DNA of 64,000 nucleotides. Source: a virus. The DNA lies in the IMG/VR virus record IMGVR_UViG_3300044701_002494, positions 32,007 to 96,006 of that record; one strand, 5' to 3'. The position numbers and the translations under genes were made by a program. Shown one piece after another: positions 1 through 7,937 of this stretch (position 1 is its first letter; the number at the start of each line of letters is the position of its first letter). Below the pieces are notes generated by a model. The model saw nothing but the letters and a program-made list of their open reading frames with translations. It made no database searches and was not told where the DNA came from.

Positions 1-197
1 ATAAAAAAGTCATATTGCATCTTTTTTGGGAGGAAATGATATTGATTCATTTCATTCGCAAACATAATACAATCAATGTGCCCAGAGAGGCAACGATTGA
101 TAATGTAAGGTGCATATTCCTTCTCAAGTGAAGGATCTTCGTCAATCAGATGTTGCTTCGTCTGATTGATCGAGTTTAACCAGTCCTTCAATTCCAT
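1..197 (-). CDS. 62: Clamp loader small subunit gp62, N-terminal part (runs off the window)
   Basis: The minus strand from an ATG at 197-195 is open to the window edge and encodes about 65 residues beginning MELKDWLNSI. It contains EKEYAPYIINRCLSGHID, FANEMNQYH and KKMQYDFF, a pattern I recognise from the small clamp-loader subunit of T4-like cyanophages. gp62 works with the gp44 ATPase to load the gp45 sliding clamp at primer-template junctions. The start lies inside the end of the dam gene, overlapping it by 56 bp in another frame. In T4, gp62 directly follows gp44; here three genes separate them. The identification rests on recalled sequence pattern and gene position. Confidence 0.85.
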   Translation of the reverse strand, partial: MELKDWLNSINQTKQHLIDEDPSLEKEYAPYIINRCLSGHIDCIMFANEMNQYHFLPKKMQYDFF

Positions 198-1020
198 AAT
201 TAAAAAGCAGTAGTTCTTTACGTTGTTTTTGCTCACGCATATATTCACCAACGGAACGCATTGTATAAGTCAGATCAAACTCAGCAGCATTCCAGTTCTT
301 AAACCGATCCTTTACAAGTTGATCAGAATTATAACTCACTAACTGATCCATATCGTTAGAATCGCAATCAGCAGCAAACTTATCGTGATCAAATCCTTTG
401 TGCATTGATCCCTTGTTCCCATAGAGATTATCCTTAATATCATAAGGAGGATCGAGATACACAAAGGCACCCATATTTCCATCCAACAAATAGTCGTAGG
501 AATAATTAGTTATACGCCAATTTTTAATTAACGCAGAATATTCAGGCAACTTTTCAATCCCACGCATTGAGAAGTTGGAGACGGATGCCTGTTGCGAAAA
601 TGAAGAACTCTCTGTGAGACCACTGAAAGAACACTTATTGACAATATAGAAAGCCACAGCACGATCAATGCTTGGCAAATTTTTGTCATTGATATGCTCC
701 TTTGACTTGAGAAACAATTCTTTTGCCAAATCGGGAGTATTGTTTGCTGTCTTTAATTCTACCAGTTTATCTTTAAAATCAGTACCAAACATCTGGAGTT
801 GTTGCCAGAAATTTACCAGTGGTTCGTATAAATCATTTACCCAAATATTTAACGATGGATACTTCTTAGTGATATAAATCGCAACACTTCCTCCACCAAT
901 AAATGGTTCACGGAATTCATCATAGTTGCGAAGATCTGGAAAGTAGGGGTCCATTTTAGTAACCGCTCTACTCTTGCCACCAGGATATCTTAAACAGGTT
1001 TTCAGGGACTTTGTGCTCAT
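142..1020 (-). CDS. dam: DNA adenine methyltransferase (Dam-like, D12 class)
   Basis: The 292-residue protein has the order expected of D12-class N6-adenine methyltransferases: RYPGGKSR near residue 11 and FREPFIGGGS near residue 36 (AdoMet binding), then the catalytic motif LDPPY at about 189-193. The family transfers a methyl group from S-adenosylmethionine to adenine in duplex DNA; phage members often target GATC, but specificity cannot be read from sequence alone. The start overlaps the stop of the upstream 172-residue gene by 4 bp (ATGA), suggesting translational coupling, and the end overlaps gp62 by 56 bp. It lies within the clamp-loader operon, so it is probably expressed with replication genes. 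Likely roles are protection from host restriction or marking of replicated DNA. Confidence 0.92.
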   Translation of the reverse strand: MSTKSLKTCLRYPGGKSRAVTKMDPYFPDLRNYDEFREPFIGGGSVAIYITKKYPSLNIWVNDLYEPLVNFWQQLQMFGTDFKDKLVELKTANNTPDLAKELFLKSKEHINDKNLPSIDRAVAFYIVNKCSFSGLTESSSFSQQASVSNFSMRGIEKLPEYSALIKNWRITNYSYDYLLDGNMGAFVYLDPPYDIKDNLYGNKGSMHKGFDHDKFAADCDSNDMDQLVSYNSDQLVKDRFKNWNAAEFDLTYTMRSVGEYMREQKQRKELLLFNYGIEGLVKLDQSDEATSD

Positions 1021-1535
1021 ACCAATTCCTCAATCAATTCATAAAGTCTAACAGAAAAATCTTGCTTCTCTGTAGGAATAACATCTTTTGCCAAGAAAGT
1101 AATATCAGAATAGTCAACTCTAAAAGAAACGGTTGCATCCTTCATTACAGTATGCTTCATACAAGCATCCCAACTACAAATTCCAACTGTATAATTTTTA
1201 GTATCCCAAAGAAACATATAATCAAAAGTTTTTTGAGGAAGACCTAAATTCTTACCTTGAAAATTTTTTAGTGTAATTTCTTTTGTATATGGGACAGTTT
1301 TTTGAAACAATCCATCCATTCCTTTCGACTCATAAAAAAGATTATCAGTTAAACCATAAAAATCTTTACCATTTTCTTTATCTCCAATATATTTCAATTG
1401 CCCCCCACTATACTTGGCAATGGCAATTTCCTGTACTTCTGCTCGCAAAGGGCGAGTTTGATTTCTTTTAAGTCCTTCAGTAGATTTTATTACACCAAAA
1501 ATAGAAGGAAAGTCAAATAGTTCAGGATTGATCAT
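1017..1535 (-). CDS. Unknown protein, 172 aa, coupled to dam
   Basis: I do not recognise this 172-residue protein. It is mixed alpha/beta in character, with no signal peptide or membrane segment and no motif I can assign confidently. It overlaps dam by 4 bp at its end and the upstream 69-residue gene by 14 bp at its start, so the three appear to be one translated unit. Pairing with a methyltransferase raises the possibility of a restriction, anti-restriction or DNA-binding partner, but no nuclease active site is clear. Only the coding call is confident. Confidence 0.75.
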   Translation of the reverse strand: MINPELFDFPSIFGVIKSTEGLKRNQTRPLRAEVQEIAIAKYSGGQLKYIGDKENGKDFYGLTDNLFYESKGMDGLFQKTVPYTKEITLKNFQGKNLGLPQKTFDYMFLWDTKNYTVGICSWDACMKHTVMKDATVSFRVDYSDITFLAKDVIPTEKQDFSVRLYELIEELV

Positions 1536-1731
1536 AATTAATAGGATGATACTTCAAATATTCTCTAAAAGTGAGTTTCATTTCTTTCTGCGTCATACCA
1601 CAATGCTTTGCGGCAGCAGGAAGAGTCATTTTAGCACGAAAGAGACCTTCATTTGCCTCTTTCACATTCTGTGGTGTTGTTTTGACTGGATACTCTACCA
1701 GTAACGCCTTGTTGATTTTATATGGATTCAT
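1522..1731 (-). CDS. Small conserved-looking protein, 69 aa, after gp44
   Basis: This short basic protein begins MNPYKINKALL and contains AAKHCGMTQKEMKLTFREYL, which looks like a small helix-turn-helix-type segment. It starts 4 bp inside the end of gp44 and overlaps the next gene by 14 bp, the tight packing typical of this operon. It sits where gp62 would follow gp44 in T4, but it does not look like gp62, whose start is found further downstream. Its function is unknown. Confidence 0.7.
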   Translation of the reverse strand: MNPYKINKALLVEYPVKTTPQNVKEANEGLFRAKMTLPAAAKHCGMTQKEMKLTFREYLKYHPINYDQS

Positions 1732-2672
1732 TGAAATTCACACTCACACATAATTTCAGTTAAACAGGCAAGTATATTGATTTCTTGATCTGCTACAAAT
1801 GCTGACTGATACTGATACTTAGCAAGAACAAGCACAGCAGCAGGAATGCTATTGTTTTCAAGGGCATTATAAAGAGCATCGTAAATACGACGCAGAAGTA
1901 CAGTGACATCATTATCAAGATTAGATACCACCCACTTACGGACTTCAGAAAAGTTCTTTTCCCTAAGGTTTTTGATAAGTTCATTTACAGATACATCAGA
2001 GAAAGTTGCAAGGATACCAGAGTCAATTTTACCACCCGTAGAATACCTCTGAATTTCGTTTAGAACTCTTCGGAAATCAGGGAAATGTTTTGATACCAGT
2101 TCCGCAACGACTTTTTGATCATACTCAATCTTTTCCGCATCCAAGATTTGCTGGAGTCGTTTGAAGAAACTTCCTGCAAGTTGTGCTTTTTGCTTTCCCT
2201 TAATTGTGAAGTCGATGACGGCACATCGTGAGTGGAGGGGTTCGATGATCTTGTTCTTGTAGTTGCAGGTGAAGATGAATCGGCAGTTGTTATAAAATGC
2301 CTCAATATTCGCCCGTAGTAGGAGTTGAACGTCGTTGCCTGTGTTATCTGCCTCATCGATGATGATGACTTTGTGTTTAGAAGATCCCGTAAGTGAGACG
2401 GTCGAAGCGAAGTTCTTCGCTTGGTTCCGTACAGTATCCAAGAAACGTCCTTCGTCGGATCCGTTGATGACATAATAATCTGCTCCTAATTCGTTACATA
2501 GTGCCTTTGCAATTGTAGTTTTACCAATACCAGGAGGTCCAGCAAGAAGAAGGTTTGGAATCTCCCCCTTCTCCACAAACTCCTTAAATGTTTTTTTAGT
2601 TTCATCAGGAAGAATACAATCGTCAATTACTTGAGGACGGTATTTTTCCGTGAGAAGAAATTCACTTGCCAT
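1728..2672 (-). CDS. 44: Clamp loader large subunit gp44 (AAA+ ATPase)
   Basis: The 314-residue protein is a clamp-loader AAA+ ATPase. It has Walker A GPPGIGKT at 45-52, Walker B VIIIDEAD at 102-109, and an SRC-type arginine-finger segment (HSRCAVIDF) near residue 150. With gp62 it opens and loads the gp45 clamp for the replicative polymerase. The N-terminal LTEKYRPQVIDDCILP is typical of the family. It lies downstream of gp45 and one intervening gene, and overlaps the following 69-residue gene by 4 bp. Length and motifs are intact. Confidence 0.97.
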   Translation of the reverse strand: MASEFLLTEKYRPQVIDDCILPDETKKTFKEFVEKGEIPNLLLAGPPGIGKTTIAKALCNELGADYYVINGSDEGRFLDTVRNQAKNFASTVSLTGSSKHKVIIIDEADNTGNDVQLLLRANIEAFYNNCRFIFTCNYKNKIIEPLHSRCAVIDFTIKGKQKAQLAGSFFKRLQQILDAEKIEYDQKVVAELVSKHFPDFRRVLNEIQRYSTGGKIDSGILATFSDVSVNELIKNLREKNFSEVRKWVVSNLDNDVTVLLRRIYDALYNALENNSIPAAVLVLAKYQYQSAFVADQEINILACLTEIMCECEFQ

Positions 2673-2675
2673 AAT

Positions 2676-3191
2676 TTAATTTACCCATTCTGGTTTGCGT
2701 TGTGGCATACGAAGATAGTTATCAGACACCCAAGGTTTGGATGCAATGTACCTTTTGTATGCTTCAAATGTGTCAATAGTTTTGTCAAACTTCCACTCCT
2801 CGGGCATAGCACGAGCAAATGGAGTCACTTCTGTAATCTTACCCTTGGGAAACAAATAGTATGCATCCACAAGAGTTTTATAACAGGAGTGAGTTTTATT
2901 ATACCTCAGGCAGTATTCATCGGACAAGTTTAATCCCCACTTGATTAACCAGTAGGCATTATGGATACTCTCCATTGCCCACTTGGTGCAGGGATGATTG
3001 CGGAATGCTCCTTTGTCTGTCTTGTAGGGGGTCCCATCTGCCTTAGGGAGAGTGCCGTACCCGTGTCCCCACTTCTCTGATGCCACGATAGAGAGCATTT
3101 GGCACGTTTCAACTGGCATCTTCACTATTAATTTGTCCGGAAGTACTATTGCACTTTCTGCCGGAAATTGATTTGTCACAAAAATGTTCAT
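2676..3191 (-). CDS. Conserved cyanophage protein between gp45 and gp44, 171 aa
   Basis: The protein begins MNIFVTNQFPAESAIVLPDK and continues with IVKMPVETCQMLSIV, a pattern I recall from phage proteins found beside clamp genes. It is rich in Trp, Tyr, His and Cys, with a stretch (NHPCTKWAMESIHNAYWL) that looks like a conserved active or binding surface. I have seen such proteins loosely labelled as pyrimidine-dimer glycosylase-like, but I cannot confirm that from this sequence, so I assign no enzyme activity. It ends 3 bp before gp44 and should be co-expressed with the replication genes. Confidence 0.8.
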   Translation of the reverse strand: MNIFVTNQFPAESAIVLPDKLIVKMPVETCQMLSIVASEKWGHGYGTLPKADGTPYKTDKGAFRNHPCTKWAMESIHNAYWLIKWGLNLSDEYCLRYNKTHSCYKTLVDAYYLFPKGKITEVTPFARAMPEEWKFDKTIDTFEAYKRYIASKPWVSDNYLRMPQRKPEWVN

Positions 3192-3241
3192 AATAAAAAA
3201 ATTAAAGTTTAATTCAATTATATAATAGAATACTTTGGAAA

Positions 3242-3907
3242 TTATCCAAATTGACTATCTGGTTCTAATGCAATCCAATAGCACAAATCGTGGTTCTTAG
3301 ATTGGAATCGTGACAGTAGTTTTTCTGACACAACCACGTCGTAAGAACCAGGAATAATCTTGATGTTTTCTACCTTGAAGTTGAAGGTAAATTCAGAATC
3401 AGTTTCACCAACAACGATGGCATACTCATTAGAAGTATCATTCTTCTTATCACGAACCACTAGTTTGATGACACCATTCTCACCAACAGCAGAGAGGTCG
3501 GGAAGTTGATACACTGCTGCTGCCTTGACCAGTTTTTCTAGAGAAGTACTGTCCAATTGGAAGCAAACATCTTGTGAAGGAAGTTGAATGTTCTTATCGG
3601 GAGGAGAGATAATCACATTGGGGTCGGCAAAGAAATATTTTACACGACGCTTACCTTCTTTAATACTGAGATGCGATTCTTCAGTAAAGTCAAGGTCGGG
3701 GTCTTGGTGAAGACTCAGACCATTGAGAAACTGATTGAGGTCATAAATCGCAAAGTCACGAGGAAATTCTTCACTAATTTCTGCTTCAGCTAGTATATTT
3801 TTTGCCACAGAAATGGTACGAAGACGATTACCCTGCTTTACAAGAATGGAATTGTTAATGCCAGCAAAGTTCTTGAGAAGAGCAAGAGTATTATCAGAGA
3901 GTTTCAT
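3242..3907 (-). CDS. 45: Sliding clamp gp45
   Basis: This is the ring-forming processivity clamp for the DNA polymerase; in T4-like phages it also couples replication to late transcription through gp55 and gp33. From the ATG at 3907 the protein is 221 residues and begins MKLSDNTLALLKNF, matching the usual start of cyanophage clamps. In-frame starts exist upstream (ATG at 3928 and TTG at 3934); the ATG at 3928 gives MKLQDKT before MKLSDNT, so the N-terminus looks partly duplicated. None of these starts has a strong ribosome-binding site. The 3907 start is chosen by family length. Confidence 0.92.
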   Translation of the reverse strand: MKLSDNTLALLKNFAGINNSILVKQGNRLRTISVAKNILAEAEISEEFPRDFAIYDLNQFLNGLSLHQDPDLDFTEESHLSIKEGKRRVKYFFADPNVIISPPDKNIQLPSQDVCFQLDSTSLEKLVKAAAVYQLPDLSAVGENGVIKLVVRDKKNDTSNEYAIVVGETDSEFTFNFKVENIKIIPGSYDVVVSEKLLSRFQSKNHDLCYWIALEPDSQFG

Positions 3908-3930
3908 AGTTTTATCTTGGAGTTTCATAA

Positions 3931-4299
3931 TCAACGAAATTCAGAGAGACCATTATCTTTGCGGGAATAATGTTTGTCAAAGTGAAGCAATAGCATAGCA
4001 TAGTGAATGACTTTCATCAAATCACGCTTATTACGTCCATCCTTGTCTCCATAACGAGAACCATACTTTAGGATGTTTGCTTGACAAAAACCTGCTGCCA
4101 GTTTCTTTGCTGCCATCAGATCAATTGTTTGGATATCAGCATAATCTTCTTCATCACCACAATAGTGACCGTGATAGGTGCTGGTTACATAATCCTCAAC
4201 ATCTTTGAGGATTTTATCTTCGTTATATTTCCAAAGATGATTTGTTGTTTCACTCATAGTAATATTAAAAGTTGTTTCAGTCATAAAAAGAGGAGGCAC
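3931..4299 (-). CDS. DUF3310-like small protein, 122 aa, GTG start
   Basis: The C-terminal half (AAGFCQANILKYGSRYG, then KRDLMKVIHYAMLLLHFDKH) resembles the helical DUF3310 family often linked to phage nucleotide metabolism; this is recalled similarity. The GTG at 4299 is chosen because it has a near-perfect ribosome-binding site: AAGGAGG, six bases, then GTG. ATG codons at 4284 and 4257 are alternative starts without clear sites. The same AGGAGG pairs with CCTCCT inside the first codons, forming a hairpin that could act as the cobS-like terminator, as a translational switch for this gene, or both. Confidence 0.75.
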   Translation of the reverse strand: MPPLFMTETTFNITMSETTNHLWKYNEDKILKDVEDYVTSTYHGHYCGDEEDYADIQTIDLMAAKKLAAGFCQANILKYGSRYGDKDGRNKRDLMKVIHYAMLLLHFDKHYSRKDNGLSEFR

Positions 4300-4312
4300 T
4301 TTTTACCTCCTT
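4286..4312 (-). terminator. Hairpin: cobS terminator and/or ribosome-site switch
   Basis: On the minus strand the sequence reads AGGAGG, a nine-base loop TAAAAAGTG, CCTCCT, then C and five T. This is a good intrinsic terminator just after the cobS-like stop codon. The left arm is also the ribosome-binding site of the next gene and the GTG start lies in the loop, so folding would hide that site. Confidence 0.7.
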
Positions 4313-4320
4313 ATATTCTA

Positions 4321-5448
4321 TCAGTTTGCTTGCTGCTCGTCAAGGTTATAAGTTACATGTTCGCCTTCTGGCATTTGGAAATCAGCATCCACTTTATCAT
4401 ACAATTCGAGGAATGCTTGCTTGGTTTCATCATCAAAGCGGTTTACACACACTTGGATTGCCTTTGCCTTATCTTGGAAAATGCTATAGGCACGGATGAT
4501 GTGAACCAGACGGCGGGTGCTGATGATTTCTTCAATACCACCATCATAAAATGTTTTACGAATAATATCACTCCAATCAACCAAACTCTTGCAGAAATCA
4601 CGATCCTCAACACCAAGATCCAGAGCAACGCCTTCAAGGATCTTCTGCTCGGTTGCAGGGGCAGGATACTGCTGCTCAAATGTCACAGGGAAACGCTCCA
4701 GGAACGCCTCATTGAGCACGTTGGTGCCGATGAACCTACCGTCATCAGAACCCTTACCTTTAGTGTTTGCAGTGGCAATCACGTTGAAACCTTCATCAGG
4801 TTTTACAAACTTACCAATCTTTTTCAAGAATACACCCTTACCCTCTAGCACGGATTGTAGGCAAAGGATTTTGTTGGAGGCAAGGTCAATCTCGTCAAGG
4901 AGCAGGATTGCTCCACGCTGGAGTGCTTCGATGACTGGACCATTGTGCCAGACAGTAGCACCATCCACAAGACGGAAACCGCCGATAAGATCATCTTCAT
5001 CAGTTTCAATCGTAATGTTTACACGAATTAGTTCACGCTTAAGTTGAGCACACGCTTGCTCCACCGAGAACGTTTTACCGTTACCCGAAAGACCCGTAAT
5101 GAACGTAGGGTAAAAGAGACGGGACTGAATAATTTTTTTAATATCGTTAAAGTTACCAAACTTGACGAAGGTATCATCTTTTTCGGGGATAAGATTTTGC
5201 TCAACTGCAGGGAGAACAGAAGGTGCTTGATAAGAACGCTCAATCTCTTCAACACGTTCTTGAGTCACTTCCAGATTCCAACGCCCACGAGCGGTCTTAA
5301 AAGATTCCAAGCGACGGGTCACGGTCTGATAGTTGAGACTACGAGAAGCACAGAAACCTTTCAGGTCACCAGAAGTAATTTTAGAACCGTACAGTTCTTT
5401 GATAGATTCGATCAATTGAGCGTCGTTCACAGAAGATTTGCGAGACAT
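4321..5448 (-). CDS. cobS: CobS/MoxR-like AAA+ ATPase
   Basis: The 375-residue protein has an N-terminal helical region, then an AAA+ domain with Walker A GLSGNGKT at 119-126, EDDLIGGF near 151-158 and Walker B ILLLDEID at 181-188, followed by a sensor-like IATANT segment. This resembles the ATPase subunit of cobalt chelatase (CobS) and the MoxR family. Such ATPases work with a VWA protein, and one is encoded just upstream (5709-7859), with a 46-residue gene between them. True CobS needs CobN and CobT; no CobN is seen here, so a chelatase, host-complementing or MoxR-type chaperone role all remain possible. The name is used as a family label. Confidence 0.85.
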   Translation of the reverse strand: MSRKSSVNDAQLIESIKELYGSKITSGDLKGFCASRSLNYQTVTRRLESFKTARGRWNLEVTQERVEEIERSYQAPSVLPAVEQNLIPEKDDTFVKFGNFNDIKKIIQSRLFYPTFITGLSGNGKTFSVEQACAQLKRELIRVNITIETDEDDLIGGFRLVDGATVWHNGPVIEALQRGAILLLDEIDLASNKILCLQSVLEGKGVFLKKIGKFVKPDEGFNVIATANTKGKGSDDGRFIGTNVLNEAFLERFPVTFEQQYPAPATEQKILEGVALDLGVEDRDFCKSLVDWSDIIRKTFYDGGIEEIISTRRLVHIIRAYSIFQDKAKAIQVCVNRFDDETKQAFLELYDKVDADFQMPEGEHVTYNLDEQQAN

Positions 5449-5491
5449 AATGTAGTTAGGTGGTTTGTTTCAACAGACTTATTATACACAC

Positions 5492-5517
5492 AAAAAAGGG
5501 GCAACCGAGTGCCCCTT
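5492..5517 (-). terminator. Intrinsic terminator after the 46-aa gene
   Basis: On the minus strand a stem of AAGGGGC and GCCCCTT with a short loop is followed by a run of T. A TATAAT box follows at once (plus 5481-5486), so a new transcript for the cobS-like gene could begin here. Confidence 0.8.
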
Positions 5518-5537
5518 GTGACGGTTTGGAAAGTGGT

Positions 5538-5678
5538 TCAGGAGGACTTTTTCTTCTTGACTACTTTTACTGGTTTTTCATCAAAAACTTTCTCAACCTT
5601 GTCTGGTTGTGGTGCTACTTGTGGGACTGGTGCTACTTCAGGTGCAGTTTCCTGAAATAAATTGGTAAATCTACTCAT
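5538..5678 (-). CDS. Small Pro/Lys-rich protein, 46 aa
   Basis: The ORF begins MSRFTNLFQE, has a Pro/Ala/Val-rich centre (APEVAPVPQVAPQP) and ends in a lysine cluster. I recall similar small proteins at this position in cyanophages. It looks unstructured, with a hydrophobic start and basic tail, as expected of a linker or adaptor peptide. It lies between the CobT-like and CobS-like genes, with a GATAAATA late-type box at plus 5703-5710 and a terminator after it. Function unknown; an accessory role with the neighbouring pair is inference. Confidence 0.75.
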   Translation of the reverse strand: MSRFTNLFQETAPEVAPVPQVAPQPDKVEKVFDEKPVKVVKKKKSS

Positions 5679-5708
5679 TAGACCTAGTATAACTCTTTGA
5701 AGTATTTA

Positions 5709-7859
5709 TCAGGCAACCAATTCCACAAACTCACCCAGAATTTTCTTGTTCATTTTTTTAGTTTTAAGGCTCTTCACAAAGGCAGATTTGATTTGCGCCT
5801 TTGTTGCATCGTCAGCAACAGAAAACTCAGAATCCTGAGAAAGAGTGGTAGAAGACAGACCAAAATAGGAATGATACCCAGAGTTCTTGAGAGTAAATGC
5901 CTTCTGTTTCTTCCAAGCACCCATCACCTTATCATACTCAGAACCATAGAATCCACAATAACGGCGAATGAATTGACCGGCATCACGGGATTCAAGAACA
6001 CGAATACCAATAAAATTGATATCAGTAAACTTGTCCCTCAGATTGTGAAGAAGAACCTCAGTAAATTCCTGCTTCTCAGAGTCACAAGAATAAGTCATTC
6101 CAGTCTTACGGTCACGGAGGAAGGCATTAAAACCAATGTGAGCGGTACCCATATATGGTTCATCTTCCCAACGACGCTGAACCTCATGATGATATTTCAC
6201 AAGGCATCCCTCACCATCAGTCAGAACCACACACTGAACTTTCTGAAGTTTGTTCTCCTTCTTGAACTTAGGCAAAATCTGATGAAGAGAAATCAGTGCC
6301 TCATTTAAGGGAGTTCCTGAAAGACCCATTCCAAGAGGAGCAGAATAATAGCAGTGAGAATTGTAACAGAAAGACTTAGCAAGACGGAAAATATTCTTCA
6401 TATGCTCCTCCAGAGTGTTCACATTCACTTTGCTGGTGAGAAGATTCATCATAGAGAACCATTCACCAACCTGAACAAGACCATCTTTCTTCTTATAGGC
6501 AAGTTCACGAATGTTTGCCTTACCATCTTCACCATATTTCACCAGAGGATAATCAGTGGTGAAAGCATAAACCTCAAACGGAATTGAAACTTTCTTACAG
6601 AACCAAATCAGGTTGAAGAGTTGCTTGACCGTATCCAGCATCACATTAGACATAGAACCAGACCAGTCCAGAACAAATACCAGACCGTGATTTTTACCAT
6701 CAGCAAAAGTCGTAACCTTCCTGAAGATATCTTCATTATACTTGTAGGTATGAAGTTTAGAACAATCCAATACACCAGTGCGGGAAGTTGTGGCACGAGC
6801 ATAGGAATCTGCTGCCTTGCGACATTCAAACTCTTTCACCAGATAGTTGACTTCCTTCTGAGCAGAACGCTTGAATTCCACATACTGCTTATCAACTTCA
6901 CCAAAGATATCCTCTTGCTTATATTCACGCTCGGAAAGAAAAAGTTCCCAACTGATTTTACACTTGGAATGAATCTCCGAATTAGGAACAATCACCTTAT
7001 CCAAGTCAAGTTGAGGCAGTTCAAGATAAACATTCTCAGAAGAATCATTACCTACAAGTTCTTTCAGTGCCTCTTCCAGAGACTCCATCGTCTTGACTTC
7101 AGGTTCTTCATCATTCTCACCACCTTCATTTGTAGGTTGCTGTTGCTGCTGAGAATTTTCATCAGAAGTAGCAGCACCATCAGAACCTTCAGATTCAGGT
7201 TGCTCACTCTCACCTTGCTCCTGGTCAGTAAAATCAGAAGCGGGTTGATTATCATCACCACTCTGCTGCGACTCAAGATTGTCCAGAGAAGTCTTGGTTT
7301 CTTCCTGTTGCTTCTGCTTACAATACTTATAGAGTGCCTCTGCGGCAATCAGAACATCGGCAAAGGTCTCAGTATCGGCAATCAGATTGATGATTTCAGT
7401 CTCTTCACCAGGTTCAACAGGAATATCTACATAATTACCAACCTTGAACCACAGGTTTGCACGGTCGGCAAGATTATAAGTTTCTACATTATCATCTTTG
7501 ATTTGAAAGAAGTCATCATCAACAAGTTCCTTATAACCGTTATAGAAGGTCTTGGCGAGACCAGCATAACGACGCTTCATCAGTTTCTCAATACGAGCAT
7601 CCTCAACCACATTCACAAACTGCGGCGGGATCTTGTGTTGCTTCAACCAGTCCTCATCAGGCGTATAGAGAGCGTGACCGACCTCGTGACCCACCAGAAG
7701 GTCATACACAGTGTTGCTTGCCTTCTCCCACATAGGAAGCGTGAGCACACGGGTATGAACGTTAAAGCAGGCAGTCTCCACTTTCTTGTGCTCAACCACA
7801 AGGTCTTCGGTAGCAAGAAGTTTGGCGAGTTGAGACTTGATTTCGTGGCGGACAGGCAT
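5709..7859 (-). CDS. cobT: CobT-like VWA protein with HExxH motif
   Basis: From the ATG at 7859 the protein is 716 residues; an upstream TTG at 7889 lies in the terminator and promoter and is unlikely. An N-terminal domain carries HEVGH at about 58-62 and a following VVEDARIE segment, the layout of metallopeptidase-like VWA proteins. The middle is a long acidic, Gln/Ser-rich linker. The C-terminal VWA domain has an intact metal site: DWSGSMS (DxSxS), a Thr in LSGTPLNEA and an Asp in VLTDGEG. With the CobS-like ATPase it matches the AAA+/VWA pair of metal chelatases or MoxR systems. The HExxH suggests metal binding or proteolysis. Expression is probably independent, as a terminator and TATAAT lie just upstream. 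Confidence 0.88.
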   Translation of the reverse strand: MPVRHEIKSQLAKLLATEDLVVEHKKVETACFNVHTRVLTLPMWEKASNTVYDLLVGHEVGHALYTPDEDWLKQHKIPPQFVNVVEDARIEKLMKRRYAGLAKTFYNGYKELVDDDFFQIKDDNVETYNLADRANLWFKVGNYVDIPVEPGEETEIINLIADTETFADVLIAAEALYKYCKQKQQEETKTSLDNLESQQSGDDNQPASDFTDQEQGESEQPESEGSDGAATSDENSQQQQQPTNEGGENDEEPEVKTMESLEEALKELVGNDSSENVYLELPQLDLDKVIVPNSEIHSKCKISWELFLSEREYKQEDIFGEVDKQYVEFKRSAQKEVNYLVKEFECRKAADSYARATTSRTGVLDCSKLHTYKYNEDIFRKVTTFADGKNHGLVFVLDWSGSMSNVMLDTVKQLFNLIWFCKKVSIPFEVYAFTTDYPLVKYGEDGKANIRELAYKKKDGLVQVGEWFSMMNLLTSKVNVNTLEEHMKNIFRLAKSFCYNSHCYYSAPLGMGLSGTPLNEALISLHQILPKFKKENKLQKVQCVVLTDGEGCLVKYHHEVQRRWEDEPYMGTAHIGFNAFLRDRKTGMTYSCDSEKQEFTEVLLHNLRDKFTDINFIGIRVLESRDAGQFIRRYCGFYGSEYDKVMGAWKKQKAFTLKNSGYHSYFGLSSTTLSQDSEFSVADDATKAQIKSAFVKSLKTKKMNKKILGEFVELVA

Positions 7860-7886
7860 AGATTTGTTGCGTATGAAGTCATTATA

Positions 7887-7913
7887 CAAAAAAAGGAGGT
7901 CTTGCGACCTCCC
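7887..7913 (-). terminator. Intrinsic terminator upstream of the cobT-like gene
   Basis: The minus strand has GGGAGGTC, loop GCAA, GACCTCC, then a T tract. The tract runs straight into TATAAT (plus 7881-7886), the same terminator-then-promoter layout as at 5481-5517. Confidence 0.85.
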
Positions 7914-7937
7914 AGTGGACAGTTTGGAAAGTGGTTT

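Noticed and set aside
4081-4848. Plus-strand frame of 255 codons
   Set aside because: Opposite the DUF3310-like and cobS-like genes, with no recognisable domain.
7860-7889. TTG start of the cobT-like gene at 7889
   Set aside because: It lies in the terminator T tract and TATAAT box. The ATG at 7859 gives the family length.
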